Positions 8,177 through 14,580 of a DNA stretch of 16,177 nt are shown in pieces (the stretch's first letter is position 1; each line of letters begins with the position of its first letter). Below the pieces are notes generated by a model, which saw only the letters and a program-made list of their open reading frames with translations, did no database searches and had not been told where the DNA came from. Made by a program: the position numbers and the translations under genes. The stretch lies in assembly GCA_902572155.1 (NCBI GenBank), contig CACGET010000024.1:1-16177 (forward strand). Direction: 5' to 3'. This stretch comes from an uncultured Pelagibacteraceae bacterium (lineage in GTDB: Bacteria; Pseudomonadota; Alphaproteobacteria; Pelagibacterales; Pelagibacteraceae).

Positions 8177-9592
8177 TTAATATAATTTAACACCAATATA
8201 TCTTCTTTGATTTTGGTTATTATATATTGCAAATAAAATTGTTTTTTGATTTGAATTTAAAACCTTTTCAGTAATTTGGCTTAAATCATCTATTGATCTA
8301 ATTTTTTTCTTTTGAGCTTCAACTATTATATCATTTATATTTAAAGTAGTATTTTTCAAAGGACTATCATTTTCTATCTTCATAACTACTAAACCTGTAG
8401 TTTGATTTGGTAATTTTCGTGACTTAATATCTTCTTTATTTAAAAGTCTTACAGTTATTTTTAGACTTTGTATTTCCTTATTTTGTTTCTGTGTTGGTTC
8501 TTTTTTTTCACTTATCTTAAAATCATCTGAAGTTTCTAATCTACCTAAAATTACATTTTTGATAATTTCTTTTTTGTTTCTCCAAATTTTAACTTTAACT
8601 TTTTTGCCTACTTGTGTTTTTGCAACTATAGCTGGGAGTTCTTTCATTAGATTAATTTTTACTCCATTAAATTCTAAAATTATATCTCCTGCCTTAATCC
8701 CTGCTTTATATGATGGACTATTTTCTGCAACACTTGCAACTAACGCACCTCTAGCTTCTTCTAGTTGTTCAATTTCTGCTATCTCCTTTGTTACATCTTG
8801 TATTCTAACTCCAAGCCATCCTCTTTTCGTTTCCCCAAATTCAATTAATTGATCTATAACTATCTTCGCACTATTTGATGGTATTGAAAAACCAATTCCA
8901 ATTGAACCATTTCGGCCCAAAATTGCAGTATTTATTCCTATGACATTTCCTTCCATGTCAAATAATGGACCTCCAGAATTTCCTGAATTAATTGATGCAT
9001 CTGTTTGAATAAAATCCTCATATCTTGATAATCCAATAGATCGATTTCTTGCAGATATAATACCTGCTGTTACGGTTCCACCTAACCCAAATGGATTTCC
9101 AATTGCTATTACCCAATCTCCAATTCTAGCTTTATCAGAATTTCCAAAAGCAACTGGTTTAAATTTTTCATCTGTTTCTAATTTTAATACAGCAATATCC
9201 ATCAGAGGATCTGCTCCTAAAACTTTAGCTTTATATTCTTTATCCCCATTTACTCTAACCACAATATCTTCTGCATCTTTGATCACATGGTTATTAGTGA
9301 TAACAATACCTTTTTCATCAATAATAAATCCTGAACCGAGTGCAGATGATTTCCTTTCTTGGGGGGTACCAAACTCTTTAAACATATCTTCTAAGGGTGA
9401 ACCAGGAGGAAATTGAAATGGAAAAGGGTTCGTGTTTGTGACCACTGTTTGAGTAGTTGAGATATTTACGACAGAAGGCATTAATCTTTCTGCCAAATCT
9501 GCGAAAGAAAATGGGATGGAATTTGAATTGGATTGTGAGGAAAAACTAATCGAAAGAACCAGTGCTAAAAATAATAATCTAATCCTCTTCAT
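8177..9592 (-). CDS. degP: Periplasmic serine protease/chaperone, DegP/HtrA (Do) family
   Basis: Envelope quality-control protease that degrades or refolds damaged periplasmic proteins. It has 471 residues. A signal peptide covers about the first 22 (MKRIRLLFLALVLSISF core). The trypsin-like domain has the complete triad: His102 (ITNNHVIKD), Asp132 (PLMDIAVLKL) and Ser206 (INSGNSGGPLFD). PDZ1 spans about 255-350 (GWLGVRIQDV, then AGIKAGDIILEFNG). PDZ2 spans about 375-470 and is more diverged, with NDIIVEAQKKKI. It follows the DUF2065 gene by 1 nt and precedes miaA by 2 nt. Its position behind hflKC couples membrane and periplasmic quality control in one transcript. Paralogues DegQ and DegS cannot be fully excluded, but two PDZ domains exclude a DegS-like form. 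Confidence 0.95.
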   Translation of the reverse strand: MKRIRLLFLALVLSISFSSQSNSNSIPFSFADLAERLMPSVVNISTTQTVVTNTNPFPFQFPPGSPLEDMFKEFGTPQERKSSALGSGFIIDEKGIVITNNHVIKDAEDIVVRVNGDKEYKAKVLGADPLMDIAVLKLETDEKFKPVAFGNSDKARIGDWVIAIGNPFGLGGTVTAGIISARNRSIGLSRYEDFIQTDASINSGNSGGPLFDMEGNVIGINTAILGRNGSIGIGFSIPSNSAKIVIDQLIEFGETKRGWLGVRIQDVTKEIAEIEQLEEARGALVASVAENSPSYKAGIKAGDIILEFNGVKINLMKELPAIVAKTQVGKKVKVKIWRNKKEIIKNVILGRLETSDDFKISEKKEPTQKQNKEIQSLKITVRLLNKEDIKSRKLPNQTTGLVVMKIENDSPLKNTTLNINDIIVEAQKKKIRSIDDLSQITEKVLNSNQKTILFAIYNNQNQRRYIGVKLY

Positions 9593-9593
9593 G

Positions 9594-9779
9594 TTAACTC
9601 TTAATATAATAAATAATTACAAAGCCAATAATAGCAAAAACTAGCCCACCACTTCTTAGTTGACTATCCTTAACTAATTCTAATTTTTTAAGCATATTTT
9701 TCATTTTTGAGGGGAATAAGGCATATAATATTCCCTCTATGAAAAAAAAAAGACCAAAAGCAATGATCAATTCTCTCAT
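9594..9779 (-). CDS. Small membrane protein, DUF2065 (YjeT-like)
   Basis: A 61-residue protein with two predicted membrane helices, about residues 3-21 (LIIAFGLFFFIEGILYALF) and 43-59 (GGLVFAIIGFVIIYYI). They are joined by a basic loop, PSKMKNMLKKLELVKDSQLRSGG. This pattern and the position directly after hflC match the DUF2065 family; Escherichia coli has yjeT in the same place. No biochemical function is established for the family. The conserved neighbourhood suggests an accessory role with HflKC or FtsH at the inner membrane, which is inference. It lies 11 nt after hflC and 1 nt before degP. Confidence 0.9.
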   Translation of the reverse strand: MRELIIAFGLFFFIEGILYALFPSKMKNMLKKLELVKDSQLRSGGLVFAIIGFVIIYYIKS

Positions 9780-9790
9780 AATTTGTTATT

Positions 9791-10660
9791 TTATTCTGTT
9801 TTAGGTTTTATATTTCCAAAAAATTTAAAAAATTCACTATCTGGAGACAAAATTAAAGATGTATCACCTCCAATTAATGCCGTTTCATAAGCTTGCATAG
9901 CTCTATAGAATGCAAAAAACTCTGGATCTCTTCCAAATGCTTCTGCAAAGATTTTATTTCTTTGACCATCTCCTTCACCTTTCATAATTTCTGAGTCTTT
10001 GTTTGCATTAGCTAATATGACAGATACTTCTTTATCGGCTGTAGAAGTTATAGTAACAGCCATCTCTGCCCCTTTTGCTCTAAATTCTTTTGCTTCTCTT
10101 TCCCTTTCAGTTTGCATTCTTTTATAAATTGCATCACTATTTGCTTGAGGAAGATCTGCTCTTTTTATCCTTACATCAACAATTTTAATTCCAAAATTTT
10201 CTGCTTCAACATTAACCCCTTCTTGAATTAATGACATCTGCTTTGTTCTATCTTTAGAAAGTAAAGTTTGTAGTTCTTGCTGACCTAAAACATTTCGAAT
10301 TCTTGAATTTATAATTGTTGATAATCTTGATCTTGCTACTCTTTCATTTCCAACTGATATATAAAATTTTAAAGGGTCTATGATTTCAAACCTTGCAAAC
10401 GCGTCAACTATTAATCTTTTTTGATCTGAAGCAATAACCTCTTCTGGAGGAGTATCTAAATTTAAGATTCTTTTATCTAAAAACACTACATTTTGAATAA
10501 ATGGAAGTTTAAAATTTAAACCAGGATCAACAATAATTCTTTTTGGATCACCAAACTGAAGAACTATCGCCTGATTAACCTCTTTTACAATAAATATTGA
10601 GAAGAAAACTAAAGCTCCTAAAACTGCTATAATTGGTAATAAAATTTTTTTTGCTTTCAT
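9791..10660 (-). CDS. hflC: HflC, SPFH/prohibitin-family membrane protein
   Basis: Partner of HflK. The two form a large inner-membrane cage around the FtsH protease and limit its access to membrane substrates. The 289-residue protein has one N-terminal membrane helix at about 6-25. An SPFH (band 7) domain follows (NQAIVLQFGDPKRIIVDPGLNFKLPF onward, about 28-190), then a charged coiled-coil region rich in E, R and K (about 165-225), with RAKGAEMAVTITSTADKEV. The C-terminus carries DPEFFAFYRAMQAYETAL, characteristic of HflC. The large part is expected on the periplasmic side. It starts 1 nt after hflK, so expression is tightly linked. Confidence 0.95.
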   Translation of the reverse strand: MKAKKILLPIIAVLGALVFFSIFIVKEVNQAIVLQFGDPKRIIVDPGLNFKLPFIQNVVFLDKRILNLDTPPEEVIASDQKRLIVDAFARFEIIDPLKFYISVGNERVARSRLSTIINSRIRNVLGQQELQTLLSKDRTKQMSLIQEGVNVEAENFGIKIVDVRIKRADLPQANSDAIYKRMQTEREREAKEFRAKGAEMAVTITSTADKEVSVILANANKDSEIMKGEGDGQRNKIFAEAFGRDPEFFAFYRAMQAYETALIGGDTSLILSPDSEFFKFFGNIKPKTE

Positions 10661-10661
10661 A

Positions 10662-11762
10662 TTAATTAGTTGATTTCTTTTTATTTAACTCTGGTAATGG
10701 AAGATAAGGAACTACTCCTGACCCTGCATTCTTTTCTATTATCACTTTTTCTATATCAGCTAAAACTTTTTCCATAGTTTCAAGATACATTCTTTCTTGG
10801 GTCACTTCTTTTGCTTTAGCATACTCGGTATAAATAGAAATAAATCTACTAGCTTCACCTTCTGCTTTAGCAACTACCTCTTTTTTATAAGCTTCCGCTG
10901 CTTGTAAAATTTTTGCTGCTTCACCTCTAGCTCTAGGAATTACATCATTAGCATAAGCTTCAGCTTCATTTTTAGATCTTTCCATATCTGCCCTCGCGGC
11001 TTGAACATCTCTAAAAGCATCAATTACTTGATCTGGTGGATCTGCTTTTTGTGTTTGAACTTGGGTAATTTGAATTCCACTTTGATATTCATCTAATATT
11101 GACTGAATTATTTCTTGAGTTTCAATCTCTATTTTAGCTCTTCCCTCTGTTAAAATAGGTTGTATATCACTTTTAGCAATTACTTCTCTCATTGCAGTTT
11201 CCGCTGCTGCTTTTACTGTTCCTTCTGGATCTTGAATTTCGAATAAAAATTTTCCAGCATCTTTAATTACCCAAAATACTGAAAAATCAATGTTAACAAT
11301 GTTTTCATCTCCAGTTAACATTAGACTTTCTTGAGGAACATCCGCTACTCCTCCACCAGTTGAAAAACCACTATCTCTTTCTGATCTAAAACCAATATCC
11401 ATTCTATTAACTTTAGTAACTTTTGGTGTTTCTACTGTTTCTATTGGAAAAGGAAAATGATAGTTAAGTCCTGGTTGAGTAGTTTTTATAAATTTACCAA
11501 ATCTTAAAACAACACCCTGCTCATCAGGTAATACCCTGTATAAACCACTTGCCAGCCAAACAAAAAGAAGAATAATAAGAATTAAACCTATTGGTTTTCC
11601 ACCTGATTTGGCTCCGCCAGGCAAAAATTTATTTATTTTGTTTTGAATATCTCTAATTATTGCATCTATATCTGGTGGTGTAGGTCCTTTTCCTGAACCA
11701 TTTCCTCCTCCTGGGGGTGTGCCCCACGGACTTCCACCTCTTCCCTGAAAATCATCTGACAT
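10662..11762 (-). CDS. hflK: HflK, SPFH/prohibitin-family membrane protein
   Basis: Forms the HflK/HflC complex that regulates FtsH. It has 366 residues. A cytoplasmic Gly/Pro-rich N-terminus (about 1-50, with SPWGTPPGGGNG) is typical of HflK. One membrane helix lies at about 57-75 (PIGLILIILLFVWLASGLY). An SPFH domain starts at about 77 (VLPDEQGVVLRFGKF), and a long Ala/Glu-rich coiled coil covers about 240-310 (DVQAARADMERSKNEAEAYAND). It is first in the minus-strand operon hflK-hflC-DUF2065-degP-miaA and is divergent from the mrp gene, only 51 nt away. Nothing is missing relative to the family. Confidence 0.95.
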   Translation of the reverse strand: MSDDFQGRGGSPWGTPPGGGNGSGKGPTPPDIDAIIRDIQNKINKFLPGGAKSGGKPIGLILIILLFVWLASGLYRVLPDEQGVVLRFGKFIKTTQPGLNYHFPFPIETVETPKVTKVNRMDIGFRSERDSGFSTGGGVADVPQESLMLTGDENIVNIDFSVFWVIKDAGKFLFEIQDPEGTVKAAAETAMREVIAKSDIQPILTEGRAKIEIETQEIIQSILDEYQSGIQITQVQTQKADPPDQVIDAFRDVQAARADMERSKNEAEAYANDVIPRARGEAAKILQAAEAYKKEVVAKAEGEASRFISIYTEYAKAKEVTQERMYLETMEKVLADIEKVIIEKNAGSGVVPYLPLPELNKKKSTN

Positions 11763-11813
11763 ATGCCAAAGTATATAGTGTCTTTATTATAAAAAACAAG
11801 TAATGATCAAATT
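11763..11813. promoter_or_regulatory. Divergent hflK / mrp promoter region
   Basis: The 51-nt gap must hold both promoters. For hflK (minus) the best -10 is TATACT on 11775-11770, with a poor -35 TTGTTT on 11799-11794 (18-nt spacer); the transcript leader would be very short. For mrp (plus) TATTAT at 11785-11790 or TTATAA at 11788-11793 could be the -10, with no convincing -35. The two -10 regions lie within 25 nt, so the promoters probably compete. Confidence 0.4.
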
Positions 11814-12638
11814 ATGACAGATAAAAAGCCTGAATTAAGTGACGCAATGAAAAAAAAACTTGCACAAAAGAAATTTATTAAAAATCCAATTTTAGGGACT
11901 AAATTCACAATAGCTATATCTAGTGCTAAAGGAGGTGTTGGAAAATCTACCTTTGCAACTAATCTTGCATTAGCACTTAAACAAATTGGATGTAAAGTTG
12001 GTTTGTTAGATGCCGATATTTATGGACCATCTATACCGAAAATGTTTAACATCAATGAAAAGCCAAAAAGTGATGGTCAAAAATTAGAGCCGATTTTTAA
12101 ATTTGATATCCAATGCATGTCAATAGGATTTTTGGCAGATCAACAAACTCCAATGATATGGCGAGGCCCTATGGTGACTAGTGCAATAAAAACTTTTACA
12201 CAAAAAGTGAATTGGAAAGATTTAGATTTTATAATTGTTGATATGCCACCAGGTACAGGGGATACACAACTTACTTTTTCACAAGAAATAAAAATGGATG
12301 GGGCTATTATCGTATCCACTCCTCAAGAGGTAGCATTATTAGACGTGAAAAGAGGAATTAAAATGTTTGATAAACTTGGGGTAAAAATATTAGGTTTGGT
12401 GGATAATATGAGTTTTTTTACTGGAGACGATGGAAAGAAGTATAGAATATTCGGTGAAGGAGGGGTTAAAAAAACTGCCGATGAATTTAAAAAAGAATTT
12501 TTAGGAGAAATCCCAATTAATCCTGAAGTTGGAAAGTGTGGTGACGAAGGTAAACCAATAGTGGAAAATAATCCAGAACATGAAATTTCAAAAATATATT
12601 TAAGTTTTGCAGAAAAAATTAAATCAACTTATCTTTAA
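11814..12638 (+). CDS. mrp: Mrp/ApbC-type P-loop ATPase, iron-sulfur carrier family
   Basis: Member of the Mrp/Nbp35 family (ParA/MinD fold), which in other bacteria binds and transfers Fe-S clusters in an ATP-dependent way. It has 274 residues. The deviant Walker A KGGVGKST is at 39-46, followed by switch I LLDADIYGPSIP (64-75) and Walker B/switch II IIVDMPPGTGDTQLT (140-154). Two family traits are absent. There is no N-terminal MIP18 (DUF59) domain, only about 30 basic residues. The CxxC after the conserved NMS is also absent: residues 198-207 read NMSFFTGDDG. Fe-S carriage is therefore uncertain. It is the only plus-strand protein gene here, convergent with thyX and overlapping its end by 20 nt. 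Confidence 0.88.
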   Translation: MTDKKPELSDAMKKKLAQKKFIKNPILGTKFTIAISSAKGGVGKSTFATNLALALKQIGCKVGLLDADIYGPSIPKMFNINEKPKSDGQKLEPIFKFDIQCMSIGFLADQQTPMIWRGPMVTSAIKTFTQKVNWKDLDFIIVDMPPGTGDTQLTFSQEIKMDGAIIVSTPQEVALLDVKRGIKMFDKLGVKILGLVDNMSFFTGDDGKKYRIFGEGGVKKTADEFKKEFLGEIPINPEVGKCGDEGKPIVENNPEHEISKIYLSFAEKIKSTYL

Positions 12639-13566
12639 GATCAAAAGCTATCATTAATTCATTCCATTCCCTTTTTGAAAGCCCAGAGCTATCAATATCA
12701 ACATTTTCACCTTTAATCAATTTTTGAATTATAACCTTTCCTTTTGCAGACACTTCTGTTCCACCTACTCTATAATCCATAAATGCATCATATGTTATTG
12801 GAACCCATTTTTTTACCGTATCCAACATAATATCTGCATAAACTCTTATTTCATATTGAGCATGACTATCTGCCCTTAATCTTAAAAAGTTCATCAAATT
12901 TAATAAATCTGTTTTCCAATACCATTGAGTATAAGTGTTTAATGTCAAATTCATTCTAGCAAGCTCTCTTGCTAGACCTTTTTTATTTTCATCGATAGCG
13001 GAACCATCGTATCTTTGATTAAGCATATTTTCATAATTATGATAAGTTCTTTCAGCATCATTCTTTAATAGATTTAAAACTTCTTTTGCTTGTTCTCCCT
13101 CTATAACATCACCTCTTCCTTGTCTGTTATTAACTGATTGAGCTGCTAAATTTTCTAATGAAGGTAAGTAAAATTCTTTATCTAAAATTGAATACCTTGC
13201 AGAATACTCATTGACATTGGCAGTTCTATGTCTGATCCACTGACGAGCAATAAAAATTGGCAACTTAATGTGATATTTTATTTCACACATTTCAAAAGGA
13301 GTGCTATGCCAGTGTCTCATTAAATATTTAATTAGACCTTTGTCAGTTGAAACTTGTTTTGTTCCTTTGCCGTAAGAAACTCTAGCTGATTGTACTATAG
13401 AAGTATCATCGCCCATATAATCAACTACTCTAACAAATCCATGATCTAGAGCTGGAAATGCCTCATAAAGTATCTTTTCAAGATTTGGGGCTGATACTCT
13501 TTTAGTTTTGCTAGTTTGAGACTGTTGATTTTTTATCTCTTCTAGTTGTTCTTTGGTTAATTTCAT
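12619..13566 (-). CDS. thyX: FAD-dependent thymidylate synthase (EC 2.1.1.148)
   Basis: Makes dTMP from dUMP using methylene-tetrahydrofolate and reduced FAD, the alternative to ThyA. The signature RHRTANVNEYSARY is at residues 112-125 and fits the ThyX motif RHR-x4-NE-x-S-x-RY. Other family segments are MRHWHSTPFEMCEIKYHIKL before it and WYWKTDLLNLMNFLRLRADSHAQYEIR near the C-terminus. I chose the ATG on 13566-13564 (315 residues). The frame stays open to 13689, but that extra stretch is the antisense of the tmRNA acceptor piece and its translation shows no ThyX similarity. The first 30 or so residues before APNLEKILYEAFP are polar and poorly conserved, so the start could lie slightly downstream. 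No clear Shine-Dalgarno sequence is seen. The 3' end overlaps mrp. Confidence 0.95.
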   Translation of the reverse strand: MKLTKEQLEEIKNQQSQTSKTKRVSAPNLEKILYEAFPALDHGFVRVVDYMGDDTSIVQSARVSYGKGTKQVSTDKGLIKYLMRHWHSTPFEMCEIKYHIKLPIFIARQWIRHRTANVNEYSARYSILDKEFYLPSLENLAAQSVNNRQGRGDVIEGEQAKEVLNLLKNDAERTYHNYENMLNQRYDGSAIDENKKGLARELARMNLTLNTYTQWYWKTDLLNLMNFLRLRADSHAQYEIRVYADIMLDTVKKWVPITYDAFMDYRVGGTEVSAKGKVIIQKLIKGENVDIDSSGLSKREWNELMIAFDLKDKLI

Positions 13567-13574
13567 GAATGTTA

Positions 13575-13602
13575 TTGAATCTGTTTTAATTCCTTTTATA
13601 TT
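13575..13602 (+). promoter_or_regulatory. Probable ssrA promoter
   Basis: TTGAAT (13575-13580) and TATATT (13597-13602) are spaced by 16 nt and resemble sigma-70 -35 and -10 boxes. Transcription would begin near 13609, just before the tmRNA acceptor piece. The site lies immediately upstream of the thyX ATG, so polymerase leaving thyX's own promoter must cross ssrA in the opposite direction. Confidence 0.5.
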
Positions 13603-13608
13603 AATAAT

Positions 13609-13870
13609 GTTGGATTTCCAACTACGACGATAAACGAATTTCGTAATAACCATTGCGGACGTGGGGGCAGTACCCACCACCTCCACCATTACAACTTATG
13701 GGGGTGAACTAGATTCGACGGGTGACTAAAAGCTATTCTTTCGTTCGGAATTGTTCCACCGTAACGGGCTAATTTATAAATGCTAACGAAAGTTACGCAC
13801 TTGCTGCCTAATTAACTTTGTTAATTAAGTAGACGGGGTCCGGGGCACCTGGCAACAGAACGCCCCTACT
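13609..13870 (+). ncRNA. ssrA: Circularly permuted two-piece tmRNA gene
   Basis: tmRNA rescues ribosomes stalled on broken mRNA and adds a degradation tag. The gene order is permuted: the acceptor half comes first. Its T-stem GTGGG/CCCAC (13661-13665/13673-13677) is followed by acceptor strand CACCTCC (13678-13684), A13685 and CCA (13686-13688). Eleven bases (13689-13699) intervene. The coding half then opens with GGGGGTG (13700-13706), which pairs with CACCTCC; the third pair is G.U, the alanyl-tRNA synthetase identity pair. Next are the conserved AGATTCGACGGG, the tag reading frame, an 8-bp hairpin containing the stop codon (13809-13827), and pseudoknot 2 with the conserved CACCTGGCAACAGAA. 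GGGGC 13842-13846 can pair with GCCCC 13862-13866. Outer ends are approximate; no later pseudoknots are seen, as is usual for alphaproteobacteria. Confidence 0.93.
13782..13811 (+). other. tmRNA proteolysis-tag reading frame (ANESYALAA, stop TAA)
   Basis: From the resume codon GCT at 13782 the frame reads A-N-E-S-Y-A-L-A-A, then TAA at 13809-13811. The hydrophobic ALAA end is the recognition signature for ClpXP-type proteases. The stop codon is buried in the perfect TAATTAAC/GTTAATTA hairpin. The choice of resume codon is by analogy with other tmRNAs. Confidence 0.88.
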
Positions 13871-13876
13871 CATTTA
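13853..13876 (+). repeat. 24-nt direct repeat, copy 1 (3' strand of tmRNA pseudoknot 2)
   Basis: Begins CAACAGAAC and ends CTCATTTA. It matches 14038-14061 without gaps at 21 of 24 positions; the differences are at repeat positions 10, 11 and 16. This copy contains the conserved 3' strand of the tmRNA pseudoknot and the bases just beyond the likely end of the coding RNA. Confidence 0.8.
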
Positions 13877-13955
13877 TTAATTCAGTTTGCAGTATCAACG
13901 TAATTTAAAAAATACAACCAAAGGATTCAGCCTGTGATCGGAATTTTACTTAAAA

Positions 13956-13982
13956 TTAAAATGTGTGTCTAATACATTTTAA
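13956..13982. other. 9-bp AT-rich stem-loop between ssrA and dctQ
   Basis: TTAAAATGT (13956-13964) pairs with ACATTTTAA (13974-13982) around a 9-nt loop. No T-run follows on either strand, so it is not an obvious terminator. The rest of 13871-14066 has no open reading frame of note and no tRNA-like fold that I can see. Confidence 0.4.
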
Positions 13983-13996
13983 AGCTCTTAAATTGT

Positions 13997-14032
13997 ATCT
14001 GAAGGGGACATTCTGCTATCAGATTTTTTTTT
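13997..14032 (+). terminator. Possible intrinsic terminator downstream of ssrA
   Basis: ATCTGA (13997-14002) pairs with TCAGAT (14019-14024), followed by nine T (14024-14032). The stem is only 6 bp with a 16-nt loop, so it is a weak terminator on its own. It could end ssrA transcription about 130 nt after the last tmRNA structure, or be one stem of a larger pseudoknot formed with 14041-14054. Confidence 0.4.
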
Positions 14033-14037
14033 AAAAA

Positions 14038-14061
14038 CAACAGAACTGCCCTTCTCATTTA
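14038..14061 (+). repeat. 24-nt direct repeat, copy 2 (next to the dctQ stop)
   Basis: Begins CAACAGAACTGCCC and ends CTCATTTA; 21 of 24 positions match the tmRNA pseudoknot-2 segment at 13853-13876, 185 nt upstream. It stops 5 nt short of the dctQ stop codon. Its CAGAA and CCCTT parts can pair with 14011-14015 and 14002-14006. Confidence 0.8.
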
Positions 14062-14066
14062 AAAAA

Positions 14067-14576
14067 CTATACCTTTTTCACAAAAGAAATAGCTGCACCA
14101 ATGGTTGTCAAAAATCCAGCTAACGGCAAAATTGCAACTGCATATTTCTTTGGCATATAATTCTTTTTGAATTCAATGCCTTGGAAACTAATTTCAAAAT
14201 ACCACATTTCCCAATACTTGCCACGCATACCCTCTACAAGTTCAACTCCATAAATCATCAAAACTATACCAATTACCATAATCATAAGTTTCCAGAACTG
14301 GCGAATATATAATGAAAGTCTATTTGGTAATCTTTCATAAATTAGATTTAAAGCTATGTGTTCATTATCTCTCGCTGTTAAAGAAAGCGCTATGAACATC
14401 AACCAAATATTACTTAATACTGTTAGCAAATCCCCCCAAACAGGAGGGTTATTAAAAACATATCGCATGATAACGTTATATAGGGTGAAACCAACCATCG
14501 AAGCCAAAAAGAGTGAACACATAGCTTCCAACATGCGATGGATAAAACGATCAAAAATATTCAAAAATTTTAACAT
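14067..14576 (-). CDS. dctQ: TRAP transporter small permease, DctQ family
   Basis: Small membrane subunit of a TRAP transporter, a binding-protein-dependent secondary importer of carboxylates and related acids driven by an ion gradient. It has 169 residues and four predicted helices, about 17-37, 47-66, 93-114 and 143-166. The DctQ signature NVIMRYVFNNPPVWGDLLTV is around residues 34-53, followed by ARDNEHIALNLIYERLP. The C-terminal segment WYFEISFQGIEFKKNYMP is unusual, but the family is variable there. It starts 4 nt after dctM, so it is the last gene of the operon; in most TRAP loci it comes before dctM. Arginine codons are mixed (CGT, CGC, CGA and AGA). Confidence 0.92.
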   Translation of the reverse strand: MLKFLNIFDRFIHRMLEAMCSLFLASMVGFTLYNVIMRYVFNNPPVWGDLLTVLSNIWLMFIALSLTARDNEHIALNLIYERLPNRLSLYIRQFWKLMIMVIGIVLMIYGVELVEGMRGKYWEMWYFEISFQGIEFKKNYMPKKYAVAILPLAGFLTTIGAAISFVKKV

Positions 14577-14580
14577 ATCA

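Noticed and set aside
13567..13689. N-terminal 41-codon extension of the thyX frame
   Set aside because: It is the exact antisense of the tmRNA acceptor piece and does not look like ThyX protein; the ATG at 13566 gives a normal-length enzyme.
13871..14066. A further tRNA or protein gene between ssrA and dctQ
   Set aside because: No cloverleaf and no credible reading frame were found; only stem-loops and the repeat can be supported.
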